A stretch of 64,000 nt of DNA from Alloyangia pacifica. GTDB lineage: Bacteria; Pseudomonadota; Alphaproteobacteria; Rhodobacterales; Rhodobacteraceae. A program made the translations under genes and the position numbers. Shown in pieces: positions 44,500-54,124 of the stretch. Positions within the stretch are counted from its first letter, which is position 1. The number at the start of each line of letters is the position of its first letter. The stretch lies in assembly GCF_020524285.1 (NCBI RefSeq), contig NZ_JAIVKX010000005.1, positions 1-64,000 on the forward strand, in the 5' to 3' direction. The notes under the pieces are model-generated. The model saw only the letters and a list, made by a program, of their open reading frames with translations. It had not been told where the DNA came from and ran no database searches.

Positions 44500-45306
44500 T
44501 CAGGCGCCGGAGGCGTTTGCGAAGTATCCGAGCTTCCGCGAGATGGTCGCGGCGAGCGCGCGCAGCGGAGCGACATGGTCGCCGTCCAGCGAGATGTCGA
44601 TCTCCTCGGCGGCGCCGATCATCGTCACGGCAAGTTCAAGCTCGTCCGAGAAGTTGTAGACCGGCGCGGCGATGGCGGTGACGCCGGGCTGCGGGAAGGA
44701 GTAGGTGATCGAAACGCCTGTGCGCCGGACGGTCTCCAGCGGCGCGAGGATTTCGTCGAAGGGCGGGCAGGCGCCGACGTATCTTTGGGGGGCCCCCTCT
44801 GCCATCTGCAGGGCGGCGATCGCACGGGCTTCCGCCTCGTTCGTCAGCGCAGCAAAGAGCCGCCCGGTGGCCGTGCCCGTCACCGAGTAGACCGTGCCGG
44901 GTTGGGCAGAGCTGAGGATCTGGTCATTGGCCTGGGCCACGGCCGTGACCACGGGGCCATAGCGGCCCCAGACCGCGACCGAAATGGTTTACCCCAGCTT
45001 GCGGGCAACCTTCAGCGCCTCTTCCGAGGCGGTGATCTGCGGGTCCATCGTGAGCAGCCGCGACATGCCCAGTTCCAGACCGAAAGGCCCGATGGTGTAG
45101 CGTCCGGTCTGCGGATCGCGGGCCACCATGTGTCCGCGTAGCAGGCTGACGAGGTAGGCATGGACCTGCGCCTTGCTAAGCCCCGAGCGCAAGGCCAGCT
45201 CCGCGGCGCTGAGCGGGCCGTCGTTGTTCATGAACAGCCCGAGGAGCGACAGCCCGGTCTCGACGGCGCGGACGCCGCGCCCTTCCTTTTCGCTCGCGTC
45301 GCTCAT
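44500..45306 (-). pseudogene. IclR-family regulator 2, interrupted by in-frame TAA
   Basis: The minus-strand frame encodes a 268-codon IclR protein. The N-terminal HTH is GVRAVETGLSLLGLFMNNDG with ALRSGLSKAQVHAYLVSLLR, and the C-terminal effector domain runs to SRKLGYFANASGA. Codon 106 is TAA (44991-44989) inside an otherwise uninterrupted frame: ARKLG-stop-TISVAVWGRYGP, where a single G-to-T change from GAA would explain it. The gene starts in an ATGA overlap with IclR 1. It is either a recent pseudogene, a split protein, or a sequencing error; no frameshift is involved. Confidence 0.8.
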
Positions 45307-46004
45307 GCCGGGGCCTCTTGCAGAACGTTCGTCGCGGCCAGCAGGGCCTGCAGCACCGGCCGCTCCTGCTCCGGGGCCATGGCGTCGGGAAAGCCGATCA
45401 CCGAGATCGAAGCCACCAGCGCGCCACCGCGGAACACCGGCGCGGCAAGCGAGGCGAGATGCGGGACCGGGGTGCCTTCGGCATGAGCGTATCCGCCGGT
45501 GCGGATGATCCGGCAGAGGCTCGGGGCCATCTCCGGCGCGTCGCTCCAGGCATCGAAGAGACGGGCCGAGGCGCTGTTGCCGATCCGGTTTCGGGTGCCG
45601 GGGCGCAGGCTGAGGCTGGGGGTGCGCGGGCCCTGGATCGCGAAGATCACCGTCGGCTTTTGCTGTACGAGGCAATCCACGGTGACCATTTCCTCGATGT
45701 CGGTAGCCAGGCTGCGGGCGGTCTCGATGGTGGCGCGCAAGGTTGGGTCGTTGCGGATCACGTGTCGCGCAAGTGTCAGCGTTGCGTCTGACAGCGCGTA
45801 GCGGCCCGCGTCGCCGATCTGCTCGATCATGCCGAATTTTTTCAAGGAGCTCATATAGGTATGCGCCTGCGCTGAGGTGATGCCCGCGCAGACGGCAATG
45901 TCGCGCAACATCATCGGTCGGCCGTCTTTCCGGACGATCTCGAGAAGGCGCATCGCCATATCCACCGATTGGACGCCACGCTGCCGTTCCGGGCTCTTGA
46001 CCAT
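45303..46004 (-). CDS. IclR-family transcriptional regulator 1
   Basis: A 233-aa IclR regulator. The HTH is at about 8-60 (RGVQSVDMAMRLLEIVRKDG, IAVCAGITSAQAHTYMSSLK) and the effector domain follows (SLRPGTRNRIGNSASARLF, GTPVPHLASLAAPVFRGG). The start ATG 46004 has GGAG 5 bp upstream; the frame is open to 46073 but without a ribosome site. It is coupled to the interrupted IclR 2, and its upstream region holds one of the TTTGTaACAACAAA sites shared with the GntR regulon to the right. It may regulate the neighbouring catabolic cluster. Confidence 0.88.
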   Translation of the reverse strand: MVKSPERQRGVQSVDMAMRLLEIVRKDGRPMMLRDIAVCAGITSAQAHTYMSSLKKFGMIEQIGDAGRYALSDATLTLARHVIRNDPTLRATIETARSLATDIEEMVTVDCLVQQKPTVIFAIQGPRTPSLSLRPGTRNRIGNSASARLFDAWSDAPEMAPSLCRIIRTGGYAHAEGTPVPHLASLAAPVFRGGALVASISVIGFPDAMAPEQERPVLQALLAATNVLQEAPA

Positions 46005-46676
46005 ATTTGCTCCGCGGTTCGCTCCGGCAGGGCCCTGTGCGCCGCCGCTGCGCCAGTTTTCAAAGCTTTGCACGCCGGGTGCAAGCCGTTGCGGGAACGC
46101 AGCTGCCCCGTTCCGGTCGAGGTCCCTTTGCCGGGATGTGCATCCCTTCTCGACGCACGGGCTGCTGCTTTTGGTCGCTTTGGAGCCACGTTCGACCGCT
46201 TTCCCCGCCCGAACGCGAGATATGTGACATTATAAATTTGTAACAACAAAGATCAGTAGCTAGCCTGGGACACAAGATGACGAGAGGAATCGTCGATGGT
46301 CTAGCTATCCGTTTCAGCCAAAACTCAGCCGATCGGGCGCGTGGGCCGGCGCGCTTTCACTGGTCTGTCTGCGTGACGCCCGCAGGGCGCCGGGTTTCGC
46401 CAAGGTCAGGTCGTCCCGGCGCAATGAGCCCCGCGTCCAAAGCCGAAAGATGATCGCCGCCTCGGGGTGCAGGCCCCGGCTCCAGCGAACGTCACCCCGG
46501 TTGCGGATCGCTGCCGCAGGTCTGCCGACCCCATTTAACCCGCTGTTGCCGAGCCAGACGCCGCGCCGACAACACGCTTTGCGCGGCTGCAAGCGCAGCC
46601 GCACAGCCCAATGGCGCCCGGACATTGGGGCGCAGCTGTATCCATTCATTCTGTTCGAGAGAAAGACGTAGAACCG
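46005..46676. other. Divergent control region with decayed coding sequence
   Basis: 672 bp lie between IclR 1 and the flavin oxidoreductase. Position 46237-46250 carries a GntR-type site. At 46283-46304 a ribosome site GAGAGGAATC leads to ATG-GTC-TAG, a two-codon minigene that looks like a truncated gene start. On the minus strand about 46314-46500 reads as plausible but unidentified coding sequence (RGLHPEAAIIFRLWTRGSLR). I could not name the parent gene. Confidence 0.4.
46237..46250. promoter_or_regulatory. GntR-regulon site 1
   Basis: TTTGTAACAACAAA differs by one base from the corresponding 14 bp of the perfect palindrome at 49900-49915. It lies between IclR 1 and the flavin oxidoreductase operon. 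Confidence 0.55.
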
Positions 46677-48722
46677 ATGCCTGCCTATGAGAGCCTTTTC
46701 GAGCCGCTGCAGATCCGCAACCTGACGATCCGCAATCGCTTCCTGTCGACCAGCCATGAGCCGGGATACGTGCTGGCGGGGAACATCACCGACCGTTACA
46801 TCGACTACCAGGCCGAGAAGGCCAAGGGCGGCATCGGTCTCACCCAGTTCGGCGGCGCGACGGCCGTCTCGGCCGAAAACTCGTTCTACTACGGCCAGAT
46901 CAACGGGTCGGTGGATGCGGTGATCCCGCAATTCCGCAAGATGTCCGCCGCGATTCATGAGCATGGCGCGCTGTGCACGGTGCAGCTGACCCACGGCGGA
47001 CGCCGCGAGCGCTGGGACATGACCAATTGGCTGCCGACCTTCTCGTCCTCGCCGCTGCGCGAGATCATCCACGGCACCTTCCCGGCGACGATGGAGGATT
47101 ACGACATCCGCCGCACCATCGAGAATTACGCAGCCGCGGCGGCCCGCGTGCGCGAAGGCGATGTCGATGGGGTGGAGATTTCCTGCCAGGCGGGCACGCT
47201 GATCGAACAGTTCTGGTCGCCCGCGATGAACCATCGCACCGATGGTTACGGCGGATCCCTGGCGAACCGCATGCGTTTCGGCCTCGAGATCCTCGAGGCG
47301 GTGCGCAAACGCGTCGGCGACGATTACGTGATCGGGATCCGGATGCCCGGCGACGAGATGATGAAGGGCGGCCTCTCGCAGGACGATTGCCTCGAGATCG
47401 CCCGGACCTATGCGTCGAGCGGGCTGCTCGATTTCATCAGCGTCGTCGGAGGGCAGGCGTCGGACTACAAGTCCGAGGCACGGCTCTGGCCGACCATGTG
47501 GGTGCCCTCGGCGGCCTACCTGCCGCTTGCCAAGGCGGTGCGCGACGAGGTCGGCAGCCAGGTCAAGATCTTCCACGCCTCCCGGATGACCGACGCGGCC
47601 ACGGCCGAACACGCGCTGAAGGGCGGGTTTACCGACATGGTCGGCATGACGCGGGCCTTCCTCGCCGATCCGCATCACATCAACAAGCTGAGGGCAGGGG
47701 ACGAAGAGAACATCCGCCCCTGCGTCGGTGTCGGCTACTGCGTCGACCGTGCCATTCGCGGCATCGACGCGCTCTGCGCCCATAACGTCGCCACCTCGCG
47801 CGAGGCGACGATCCCGCAGGTCGTCAAACCCGCGCAGATCAAGAAGAAGGTCGTGGTGGTCGGCGGAGGGCCCGCCGGAATGGAGGCGGCACGGGTGAGC
47901 GCGCGGCGCGGGCATTCGGTGGTGCTCTTCGAGGCGGCAAGCGATCTGGGCGGGCAGCTGCTGCTGGCGTCGCGCACCACGTGGCGCCGCGACATGTCGG
48001 GCATCACCGCCTGGCTGGCACGGCAGATGGAGATCCTGAAGGTCGACGTGCGCACCAACACATTTGCCGAGCTCGATGACGTTCTGGCCGAAGAGCCGGA
48101 CGCGGTGATCATCGCGACCGGCGGATTGCCCAATGTCGGCAGTTTTGCAGGCGCCGATCTGGCGACCAGCGTCTGGGACGTCCTGTCGGGCAGCGCGCCG
48201 GTGGGCGAGGAGGTGCTGCTCGTTGACGAGAACGGAACAGCCTCGAGCGCATCGACGGCGGAATTCTGTGCGGACAAGGGCGCCCAGGTCCGCATCGTCA
48301 CGCCCGACCGCGAGTTCGGCCGAGAGATCGGCGGTACCAACCTCGGTGCCCACATGACGGAGCTCTATTCCCATGACGTGCGCATCGAAACCGATACGCG
48401 GGTGAGCGCCCTGACCCGCCAGGGCAACAAGATCGCCGCGACGCTTGAAAACACCTACAGCGAGAAGCAGCGGACGGTGCTGGTGGATCAGGTCGTCGGG
48501 GACAACGGCACATTGCCGAACGATGATCTCTACCAGGAGCTGAAACCGCTTTCGAGCAACCTGGGAGAGGTCGACCTGCGCGCGCTGGCAGACGCCCGTG
48601 CGCAGACTGTCGTGACAAATCCGGAAGGGAAGTTCGCGGTCTACAAGGTCGGTGACGCCTGGTCCTGCCGCAACCTGCATGCCTCGATGCTCGACGCGGC
48701 GCGGATCACCCATCCGCTCTGA
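46677..48722 (+). CDS. FMN/Fe-S/FAD NADH:flavin oxidoreductase, N-methyl-amine demethylase-like
   Basis: A 681-aa old-yellow-enzyme-family protein built like trimethylamine dehydrogenase and 2,4-dienoyl-CoA reductase. The FMN TIM barrel is about 1-340 (FEPLQIRNLTIRNRF, TDGYGGSLANRMRF). An iron-sulfur segment has Cys349, Cys355 and Cys367 (RPCVGVGYC, ALCAHN). The C-terminal NAD(P)/FAD domain opens with KVVVVGGGPAGMEAARVSAR. The Fe-S loop lacks the middle Cys of the CxxCxxC pattern, as in the subgroup that includes N-methylproline (stachydrine) demethylases, to my memory. Likely role: oxidative demethylation or reduction of the imported compound. The start at 46677 is the first sensible ATG. 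Confidence 0.87.
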   Translation: MPAYESLFEPLQIRNLTIRNRFLSTSHEPGYVLAGNITDRYIDYQAEKAKGGIGLTQFGGATAVSAENSFYYGQINGSVDAVIPQFRKMSAAIHEHGALCTVQLTHGGRRERWDMTNWLPTFSSSPLREIIHGTFPATMEDYDIRRTIENYAAAAARVREGDVDGVEISCQAGTLIEQFWSPAMNHRTDGYGGSLANRMRFGLEILEAVRKRVGDDYVIGIRMPGDEMMKGGLSQDDCLEIARTYASSGLLDFISVVGGQASDYKSEARLWPTMWVPSAAYLPLAKAVRDEVGSQVKIFHASRMTDAATAEHALKGGFTDMVGMTRAFLADPHHINKLRAGDEENIRPCVGVGYCVDRAIRGIDALCAHNVATSREATIPQVVKPAQIKKKVVVVGGGPAGMEAARVSARRGHSVVLFEAASDLGGQLLLASRTTWRRDMSGITAWLARQMEILKVDVRTNTFAELDDVLAEEPDAVIIATGGLPNVGSFAGADLATSVWDVLSGSAPVGEEVLLVDENGTASSASTAEFCADKGAQVRIVTPDREFGREIGGTNLGAHMTELYSHDVRIETDTRVSALTRQGNKIAATLENTYSEKQRTVLVDQVVGDNGTLPNDDLYQELKPLSSNLGEVDLRALADARAQTVVTNPEGKFAVYKVGDAWSCRNLHASMLDAARITHPL

Positions 48723-48742
48723 GCGGGACGCGGAGTGAAGAT

Positions 48743-48775
48743 GTCACCTCCCGGCACCATGCCCCGGGAGGTGAC
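48743..48775. terminator. Hairpin between convergent genes
   Basis: GTCACCTCCCGG / CCGGGAGGTGAC form a perfect 12-bp stem with a 9-nt loop between the convergent flavin oxidoreductase and racemase genes. There is little T-tract on either side; it is probably a bidirectional terminator or RNA end-protector. Confidence 0.6.
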
Positions 48776-48785
48776 GCGGCAGTTG

Positions 48786-49577
48786 TCAGGACGCGAGGCC
48801 CAGCGAGCCCCGGGCAAGGTTCAGCTTTTCCGTAGGCGGCGTGCGGAAGGTCAGGCGTTCGCTTTTGACGTAGCCGGTCTGCAGGTAGAGATCGGTCATC
48901 GCTTCGAGATACTTGAACGACGCGGTGGTCGCGTCGAGCACGGTGACCCCGGTCCCCGGGACCTCGGTATAGCCCGCGGCGCGCAGCATCGGGCCGTAGT
49001 AGGTGCAGCCCGTCAGGATCACTTCGGCACCGTCGGCGATGCAGCCCTTCGCCACTTCCTCGAAGCGCGGAATGACGGCCGAACGGGCATCCTTCAGCGT
49101 GTCGAGCAGCAGGCAGGCGTCGGATTCGGGGGTGAAGCTTCGTGCGGGGCGGGGGATGGCCCGTGCGCTGAAGCCGTAGGCCTCGATATCGCGGGTGATC
49201 GCGACGGTGGTCTTCTCCGACACGGTGATCACGCCGAACTTCTTGCCCATCGCCATCGCGGCCATCATCGACTGCTCACCGACCGAGCCGACCGGGATGG
49301 TCAGCGCCTCGCGCGCTTCGTAGAGCGGGTCGTTCCAGCAGCCGAGATAGACGGCGTCGAATCCGTCGGCCTGGGCCTGCAGCGCCGCTTCGGCGAAGAG
49401 CACAGAGTTCATGTGCTCGGCGTACATCGAGCGGGTGAAGCAGCCGCTCTTGGGAAGGTAGCGAAATTCGATCTCGGTGTCGGGGCGCGCGGTGGCGCGG
49501 ACATCCGCATGCAGCATGTCGAAGAGCGGCGCGACGTCCGGCATCTCGGAGGTGGGGTGGATCCAGCAAATCTTCAT
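48786..49577 (-). CDS. Aspartate/glutamate/hydantoin racemase family protein
   Basis: A 263-aa Asp/Glu racemase-superfamily protein with the two catalytic-type cysteines of the family: the first in AVYLGCWNDPLYEAR (about residue 100) and the second in VILTGCTYYGPMLRAAG (about residue 195). Members racemise amino acids or hydantoins or act as decarboxylases without cofactors. Length is normal. It is transcribed opposite to the transporter operon, with two GntR-type sites between them, so it probably belongs to the same regulon and interconverts stereoisomers of the substrate. Confidence 0.87.
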   Translation of the reverse strand: MKICWIHPTSEMPDVAPLFDMLHADVRATARPDTEIEFRYLPKSGCFTRSMYAEHMNSVLFAEAALQAQADGFDAVYLGCWNDPLYEAREALTIPVGSVGEQSMMAAMAMGKKFGVITVSEKTTVAITRDIEAYGFSARAIPRPARSFTPESDACLLLDTLKDARSAVIPRFEEVAKGCIADGAEVILTGCTYYGPMLRAAGYTEVPGTGVTVLDATTASFKYLEAMTDLYLQTGYVKSERLTFRTPPTEKLNLARGSLGLAS

Positions 49578-49638
49578 GTGAGTCGTCCGATGGGGCCGCC
49601 TCTGAGGGCGGCGGTTGCACTGCGGACTTACTGACAGT

Positions 49639-49648
49639 TGTTATAACA
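49639..49648. promoter_or_regulatory. GntR-regulon site 2
   Basis: TGTTATAACA, a perfect 10-bp palindrome 62 bp upstream of the racemase start. It is identical to sites 4 and 6. Confidence 0.65.
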
Positions 49649-49899
49649 TGTGTGCAACATGAGATGACGAAATAGACGAGGCCGACAGGACCTCCGCAAG
49701 GCGGATGCTCAATGCTTCGGCATCCCGAGCAGACGAGACTCGCCTCTGCGGGTGCCTAAATTTTCATCATGTGCCCAAGCTGTGTTCGGAGGGGATTCTG
49801 CAGAATGATCCATAAGTAACTGTAAAATATAACTTATGGTGTCTCTGACGCAAAACGCGCGACTTGCTTGATGACGACGCCGCTTGTTGGATACGAAAA

Positions 49900-49915
49900 A
49901 TTTGTTACAACAAAT
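49900..49915. promoter_or_regulatory. GntR-regulon site 3
   Basis: ATTTGTT-AC-AACAAAT, a perfect 16-bp palindrome 61 bp upstream of the binding-protein ATG. It is the strongest of the family and is suited to the FCD-type GntR regulator at 60803. Confidence 0.7.
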
Positions 49916-49975
49916 ATGCATCGGCATAAGAGCCGGGACCAAAGACCAAGAACTGATCCAACAGAGGGAAATTCC

Positions 49976-51019
49976 ATGACCGGACCCAAGGGACTGATCG
50001 CAGCGGGCATCGCTGCAGCTGCCCATCTCGCATTCTCGACCCCTGTCTACGCCGCCGAAAGCGAGACGCTGGCAGCTGTGCAGGAACGCGGCGTTCTCAA
50101 CTGCCCGGGCCACAACGGCTCGTATCTCGGCCTCGCCGAAGTGGACGACAAGGGCGAGTGGAAAGGCTTCGACATCGACCTGTGCCGCGCCGTCGCGACG
50201 GCGATCTTCGGCACCTATGAAGATCACGTGAACATCGTGCCGCTGTCCTGGGCGCAGCGCTGGCCGGCCCTGCAGTCGGGCGAAGTCGACACGATCATCA
50301 AGGCATCGGGCTGGACGCTCGGCCGCGACGCCGAGCTCGGCTTCCAGTTCTCGAACATCTACATGCTCGCGCCGACGAAAATCCTCGTGCCCAAGAGCCT
50401 CGGCGCCGAAAGCGTGGCCGATCTCGACGGCGGAGCGGTCTGCGTGCCCGCAGGCACCTCGACCGAGCGGTCGGTGGCCGAATACCTCGAGCGCGTCGGC
50501 ATCGAGATGGAGTTCGTCACCTCCGAGAAGACCGAGGAATCCGAGGCCGCCTTCCTCTCGGGCCGTTGCGACGCCTTCGCTCAGTGGGACGTGCAGCTGG
50601 CGGTTCTGCGCCTCAAGAGCGGCAAGCCCGACGACTACATGATCCTGCCCGACTCGATCGCCGCCGAACCGGTCGGCGCGCTGGTGCGCGAAGGCGATGA
50701 CGACTGGCTCGACATCATCAACTTCACCCTGACCACGCTGCTCGCTGCTGAAGAAGCCGGCGTGACCTCGGAAAACGTCGACGAGATGAAGGCCAACCCG
50801 CCGGCACCCGGGATCGGCAAGATGCTCGGCGCCACCCCGGGCTACGGCGAACGCATCGGTCTTAGCGACGACTGGGGCTACAACGTGATCAAGGTGATGG
50901 GCAACTACTCCGAGATGTTCGAGCGCAACCTCGGCAAGGAAAGCCCCTACGGTCTCGATCGCGGCGTGAACGCGCTGTGGCAGGATGGCGGCGTCCTCTG
51001 GCCGATCCTGATCGACTGA
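49976..51019 (+). CDS. aapJ: General amino-acid-type ABC transporter substrate-binding protein (AapJ-like)
   Basis: A 347-aa periplasmic binding protein (signal about 1-26, TPVYAA-ESE) of the AapJ/BztA group. Family motifs are GVLNCPGHNGSYLGLAEVDD, WKGFDIDLCRAVATAIFG, VDTIIKASGWTLGRDAELG, SGRCDAFAQWDVQLAVLR and the C-terminal GLDRGVNALWQDGGVLWPI. Specificity pockets differ from standard AapJ (RTDAFTTD replaced by RCDAFAQW), so the ligand may not be a common amino acid. The gene is followed by a strong hairpin and two permeases plus ATPase. Confidence 0.9.
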   Translation: MTGPKGLIAAGIAAAAHLAFSTPVYAAESETLAAVQERGVLNCPGHNGSYLGLAEVDDKGEWKGFDIDLCRAVATAIFGTYEDHVNIVPLSWAQRWPALQSGEVDTIIKASGWTLGRDAELGFQFSNIYMLAPTKILVPKSLGAESVADLDGGAVCVPAGTSTERSVAEYLERVGIEMEFVTSEKTEESEAAFLSGRCDAFAQWDVQLAVLRLKSGKPDDYMILPDSIAAEPVGALVREGDDDWLDIINFTLTTLLAAEEAGVTSENVDEMKANPPAPGIGKMLGATPGYGERIGLSDDWGYNVIKVMGNYSEMFERNLGKESPYGLDRGVNALWQDGGVLWPILID

Positions 51020-51033
51020 TCCTTAAGGCCAAT

Positions 51034-51063
51034 GGCCCCGCCCGCACCACGGCGGGCGGGGCC
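51034..51063 (+). promoter_or_regulatory. Hairpin between binding protein and permease genes
   Basis: GGCCCCGCCCGC / GCGGGCGGGGCC form a perfect 12-bp stem with a 6-nt loop. This is the common arrangement that protects or attenuates the message so that binding protein exceeds permease. Confidence 0.65.
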
Positions 51064-51107
51064 CCTCCGCCCACTCTGCAAATTCCGGACAAATCTTGGG
51101 AGAGGAC

Positions 51108-52268
51108 ATGACCTCTTACCGCCGCACACGCGCCTTCTGGATCCAGGTTGCCGCCGGGCTCGCCCTGATCGTCGCCGTGGTCCTGCTGGTCCGCGCCGCT
51201 CAGACCTCGCTCGCCGCACAGGGGGTCACGTCGGGCTTCGGCTTCCTCCAGCGCTCCACCGGTTGGGACATCTCGTTCAGCCTCATCCCCTACACCATCA
51301 GCGACCCTTACTGGAAAGTTCTGCTCGCGGGGCTTCTGAACACGCTTTTTCTGGGGGTGATCGGCCTTGCGCTGGCCTCGGTGCTGGGGGTGATCGTCGG
51401 CACGCTGCGCACCGCCAACAATGCCGTGCTCAACGCCTTCGGGACGACCTATGTCGAAGTGTTGCGCAACGTGCCGCTGATCCTGCAGGCGTTCTTCTGG
51501 TACGCGGTGTTCACGCACCTGCCGCGGCCGAAGCAGGCGCTGGTTCTCGCGGATGCGGTGGTCCTCAGCTCGCGCGGTATCTACCTGCCCGGAATGAACA
51601 TTTCCGCCTCGGCCGGGATGATCGGCGGTGCGCTGATCCTTGCGGGGGTGATCCTCGCGCTGGTGCTGTCGCTCCTGCCGCGCCCGACCCTTGCGCGCCG
51701 TCGCATGCTGCCCAGACTGTCGCGCATCGCGCTCTTTGGCGGTTTCGGCCTGGGCGTGCTGGTCATGCTGCTGGGCAAGGAGGCGGGCATGCCGCTGCTG
51801 AACGTGGCCGAGCTCAAGGGGCTGCGCTTTGACGGCGGGGTCCGCATCTCGCCCGAGTTCGCCGCGCTGCTGGTGGCCATGAGCCTCTACGGCGGCGCCT
51901 ATCTCGGCGAGATCATCCGCGCCGGCTTCATGTCGGTGAGCCGCGGTCAGATCGAGGCGGCGAAGGCGCTTGGCCTCACCACGTGGCAGGTGTTCTCACG
52001 GGTGCGGCTGCCGATGGCGCTGCGTGCGGTGCTGCCGACGCTGACCAACCAATATGTCTGGCTGCTCAAGGCCACCACGCTGGGCATCGCCGTGGGCTAT
52101 TCCGATTTCTTCCTCGTCATCTCGACCTCGATCAACCAGAGCGGCCAGACCGTCGAGTTGATCCTCATCCTGATGGCGGGCTTCCTGATCATGAACAACG
52201 TGCTGGCCGGGATCATGAATTTCATCAACCGCCGCATCGCGCTGCGCGGCACGCAGCTTCGGACGTAA
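51108..52268 (+). CDS. aapQ: Amino-acid ABC transporter permease 1 (AapQ-like)
   Basis: A 386-aa inner-membrane permease of the HisM/GltJK type in the long AapQ form. The conserved C-terminal half has ALLVAMSLYGGAYLGEIIRA and QIEAAKALGLTTWQVFSRVR (EAA loop). The N-terminal part contains GFLQRSTGWDISFSLIPY, typical of AapQ. The start ATG 51108 has GGGAGAGG immediately upstream. It pairs with AapM. Confidence 0.92.
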   Translation: MTSYRRTRAFWIQVAAGLALIVAVVLLVRAAQTSLAAQGVTSGFGFLQRSTGWDISFSLIPYTISDPYWKVLLAGLLNTLFLGVIGLALASVLGVIVGTLRTANNAVLNAFGTTYVEVLRNVPLILQAFFWYAVFTHLPRPKQALVLADAVVLSSRGIYLPGMNISASAGMIGGALILAGVILALVLSLLPRPTLARRRMLPRLSRIALFGGFGLGVLVMLLGKEAGMPLLNVAELKGLRFDGGVRISPEFAALLVAMSLYGGAYLGEIIRAGFMSVSRGQIEAAKALGLTTWQVFSRVRLPMALRAVLPTLTNQYVWLLKATTLGIAVGYSDFFLVISTSINQSGQTVELILILMAGFLIMNNVLAGIMNFINRRIALRGTQLRT

Positions 52269-52280
52269 GGAGTGCCAAGG

Positions 52281-53363
52281 ATGAGTGACGCAACACTCCA
52301 AGCAGATCGCGCCCGCCCGCCGGTTTCCCCCTTTGTCGAGCGGCTCAAGGAGCGCCTGTTTCCCACGCCGCTGAGCGGATTGCTTTCGGCGCTGGGGATC
52401 GCGGCGGCGCTGTGGATCGCCTTCGTGCTGATCCGCTGGGCCTTCCTCGACGCCACCTTCACCGGCACGCCCGAGGATTGTCAGCAGACAACCGGCGCCT
52501 GCTGGGCGGTGATCTCGGCGCGCTGGCGGCTGATGTTCTTCGGCCTCTACCCCTACGAGTTGCACTGGCGGTCGGGGATCGCCGGGCTGATCCTGATCGC
52601 CGTTATCGTCGCAAGCTGCGTGCCGGTGTTCTGGAGCGCGACGCGGCTGGCGCTGCTCTGGGTTGTCAGCTTCGCGCTGTTCTGGATCATCATGCACGGC
52701 GGGGTGTTCGGGCTCGAGACCGTGACCGAGGAGAAATGGGGCGGGCTGACCCTGTCGATCTTCATCTTCTGCGGCACGGCACTGGTTGGCATGCCTCTGG
52801 CCATCGTACTGGCGCTGCTGCGGCGCTCGCGCTACCCGCTGGTCGCCAAGGTGGCGGCGGTGCTGATCGACACGGTGCGCTCGCTGCCGCTGGTGACGAT
52901 CCTCTTCACCGTCTCGATCCTGCTGCCGATCCTTATGCCGGACATGCCGCTGTCCAAGATCTCGCGGGTCATCCTCGGCATGGCGTTGTTCTTCGCCGCC
53001 TACCAGGCCGAGATCATCCGCTCGGGCATCCAGTCGCTGCCGGTGGGGCAGGAGGAGGCGGCCAAGGCGCTCGGCCTCGGCTACTGGCACCGCATGACCC
53101 GCGTGGTCCTGCCGCAGGCCTTCCGCCGCGCGCTGCCGCCGACGATCAGCCAGTTCGCCATCAGCTTCAAGGAAGTGGCGCTGGTCATCATCATCGGCGT
53201 CTTCGACTTCCTCGCCTCCGGCAACGCCGCCTACGGCTCGGGCGAATGGGCCTTCACCTATGTCGAGGTCTACGTCTTCCTCGCCTTCGTCTACTTCCTC
53301 TTCGTCTTCTCCCTTTCGCGATACGGCGCCTATCTGGAACGCCGCATGCGCGTGGGCAAATAA
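52281..53363 (+). CDS. aapM: Amino-acid ABC transporter permease 2 (AapM-like)
   Basis: A 360-aa permease of the AapM type. ATG 52281 has TAAGGAG 8 bp upstream. The EAA loop reads VGQEEAAKALGLGYWHRMTR, and the tail has ISFKEVALVIIIGVFDFLA. The N-terminal FTGTPEDCQQTTGACWAVIS is the AapM-type periplasmic loop. It forms the channel with the preceding permease. Confidence 0.92.
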   Translation: MSDATLQADRARPPVSPFVERLKERLFPTPLSGLLSALGIAAALWIAFVLIRWAFLDATFTGTPEDCQQTTGACWAVISARWRLMFFGLYPYELHWRSGIAGLILIAVIVASCVPVFWSATRLALLWVVSFALFWIIMHGGVFGLETVTEEKWGGLTLSIFIFCGTALVGMPLAIVLALLRRSRYPLVAKVAAVLIDTVRSLPLVTILFTVSILLPILMPDMPLSKISRVILGMALFFAAYQAEIIRSGIQSLPVGQEEAAKALGLGYWHRMTRVVLPQAFRRALPPTISQFAISFKEVALVIIIGVFDFLASGNAAYGSGEWAFTYVEVYVFLAFVYFLFVFSLSRYGAYLERRMRVGK

Positions 53364-53375
53364 GGAGCGCCGCGC

Positions 53376-54113
<738 letters not shown>

Positions 54114-54124
54114 AGGACTCCACC

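Noticed and set aside
46314-48713. A 799-codon minus-strand open frame covering the flavin oxidoreductase
   Set aside because: Antisense to a gene with clear FMN, Fe-S and NAD motifs. The peptide is Arg/His/Gly-rich without domains, as expected of GC-rich shadow frames. Only its last part, outside the sense gene (46314-46500), is kept as a possible remnant.
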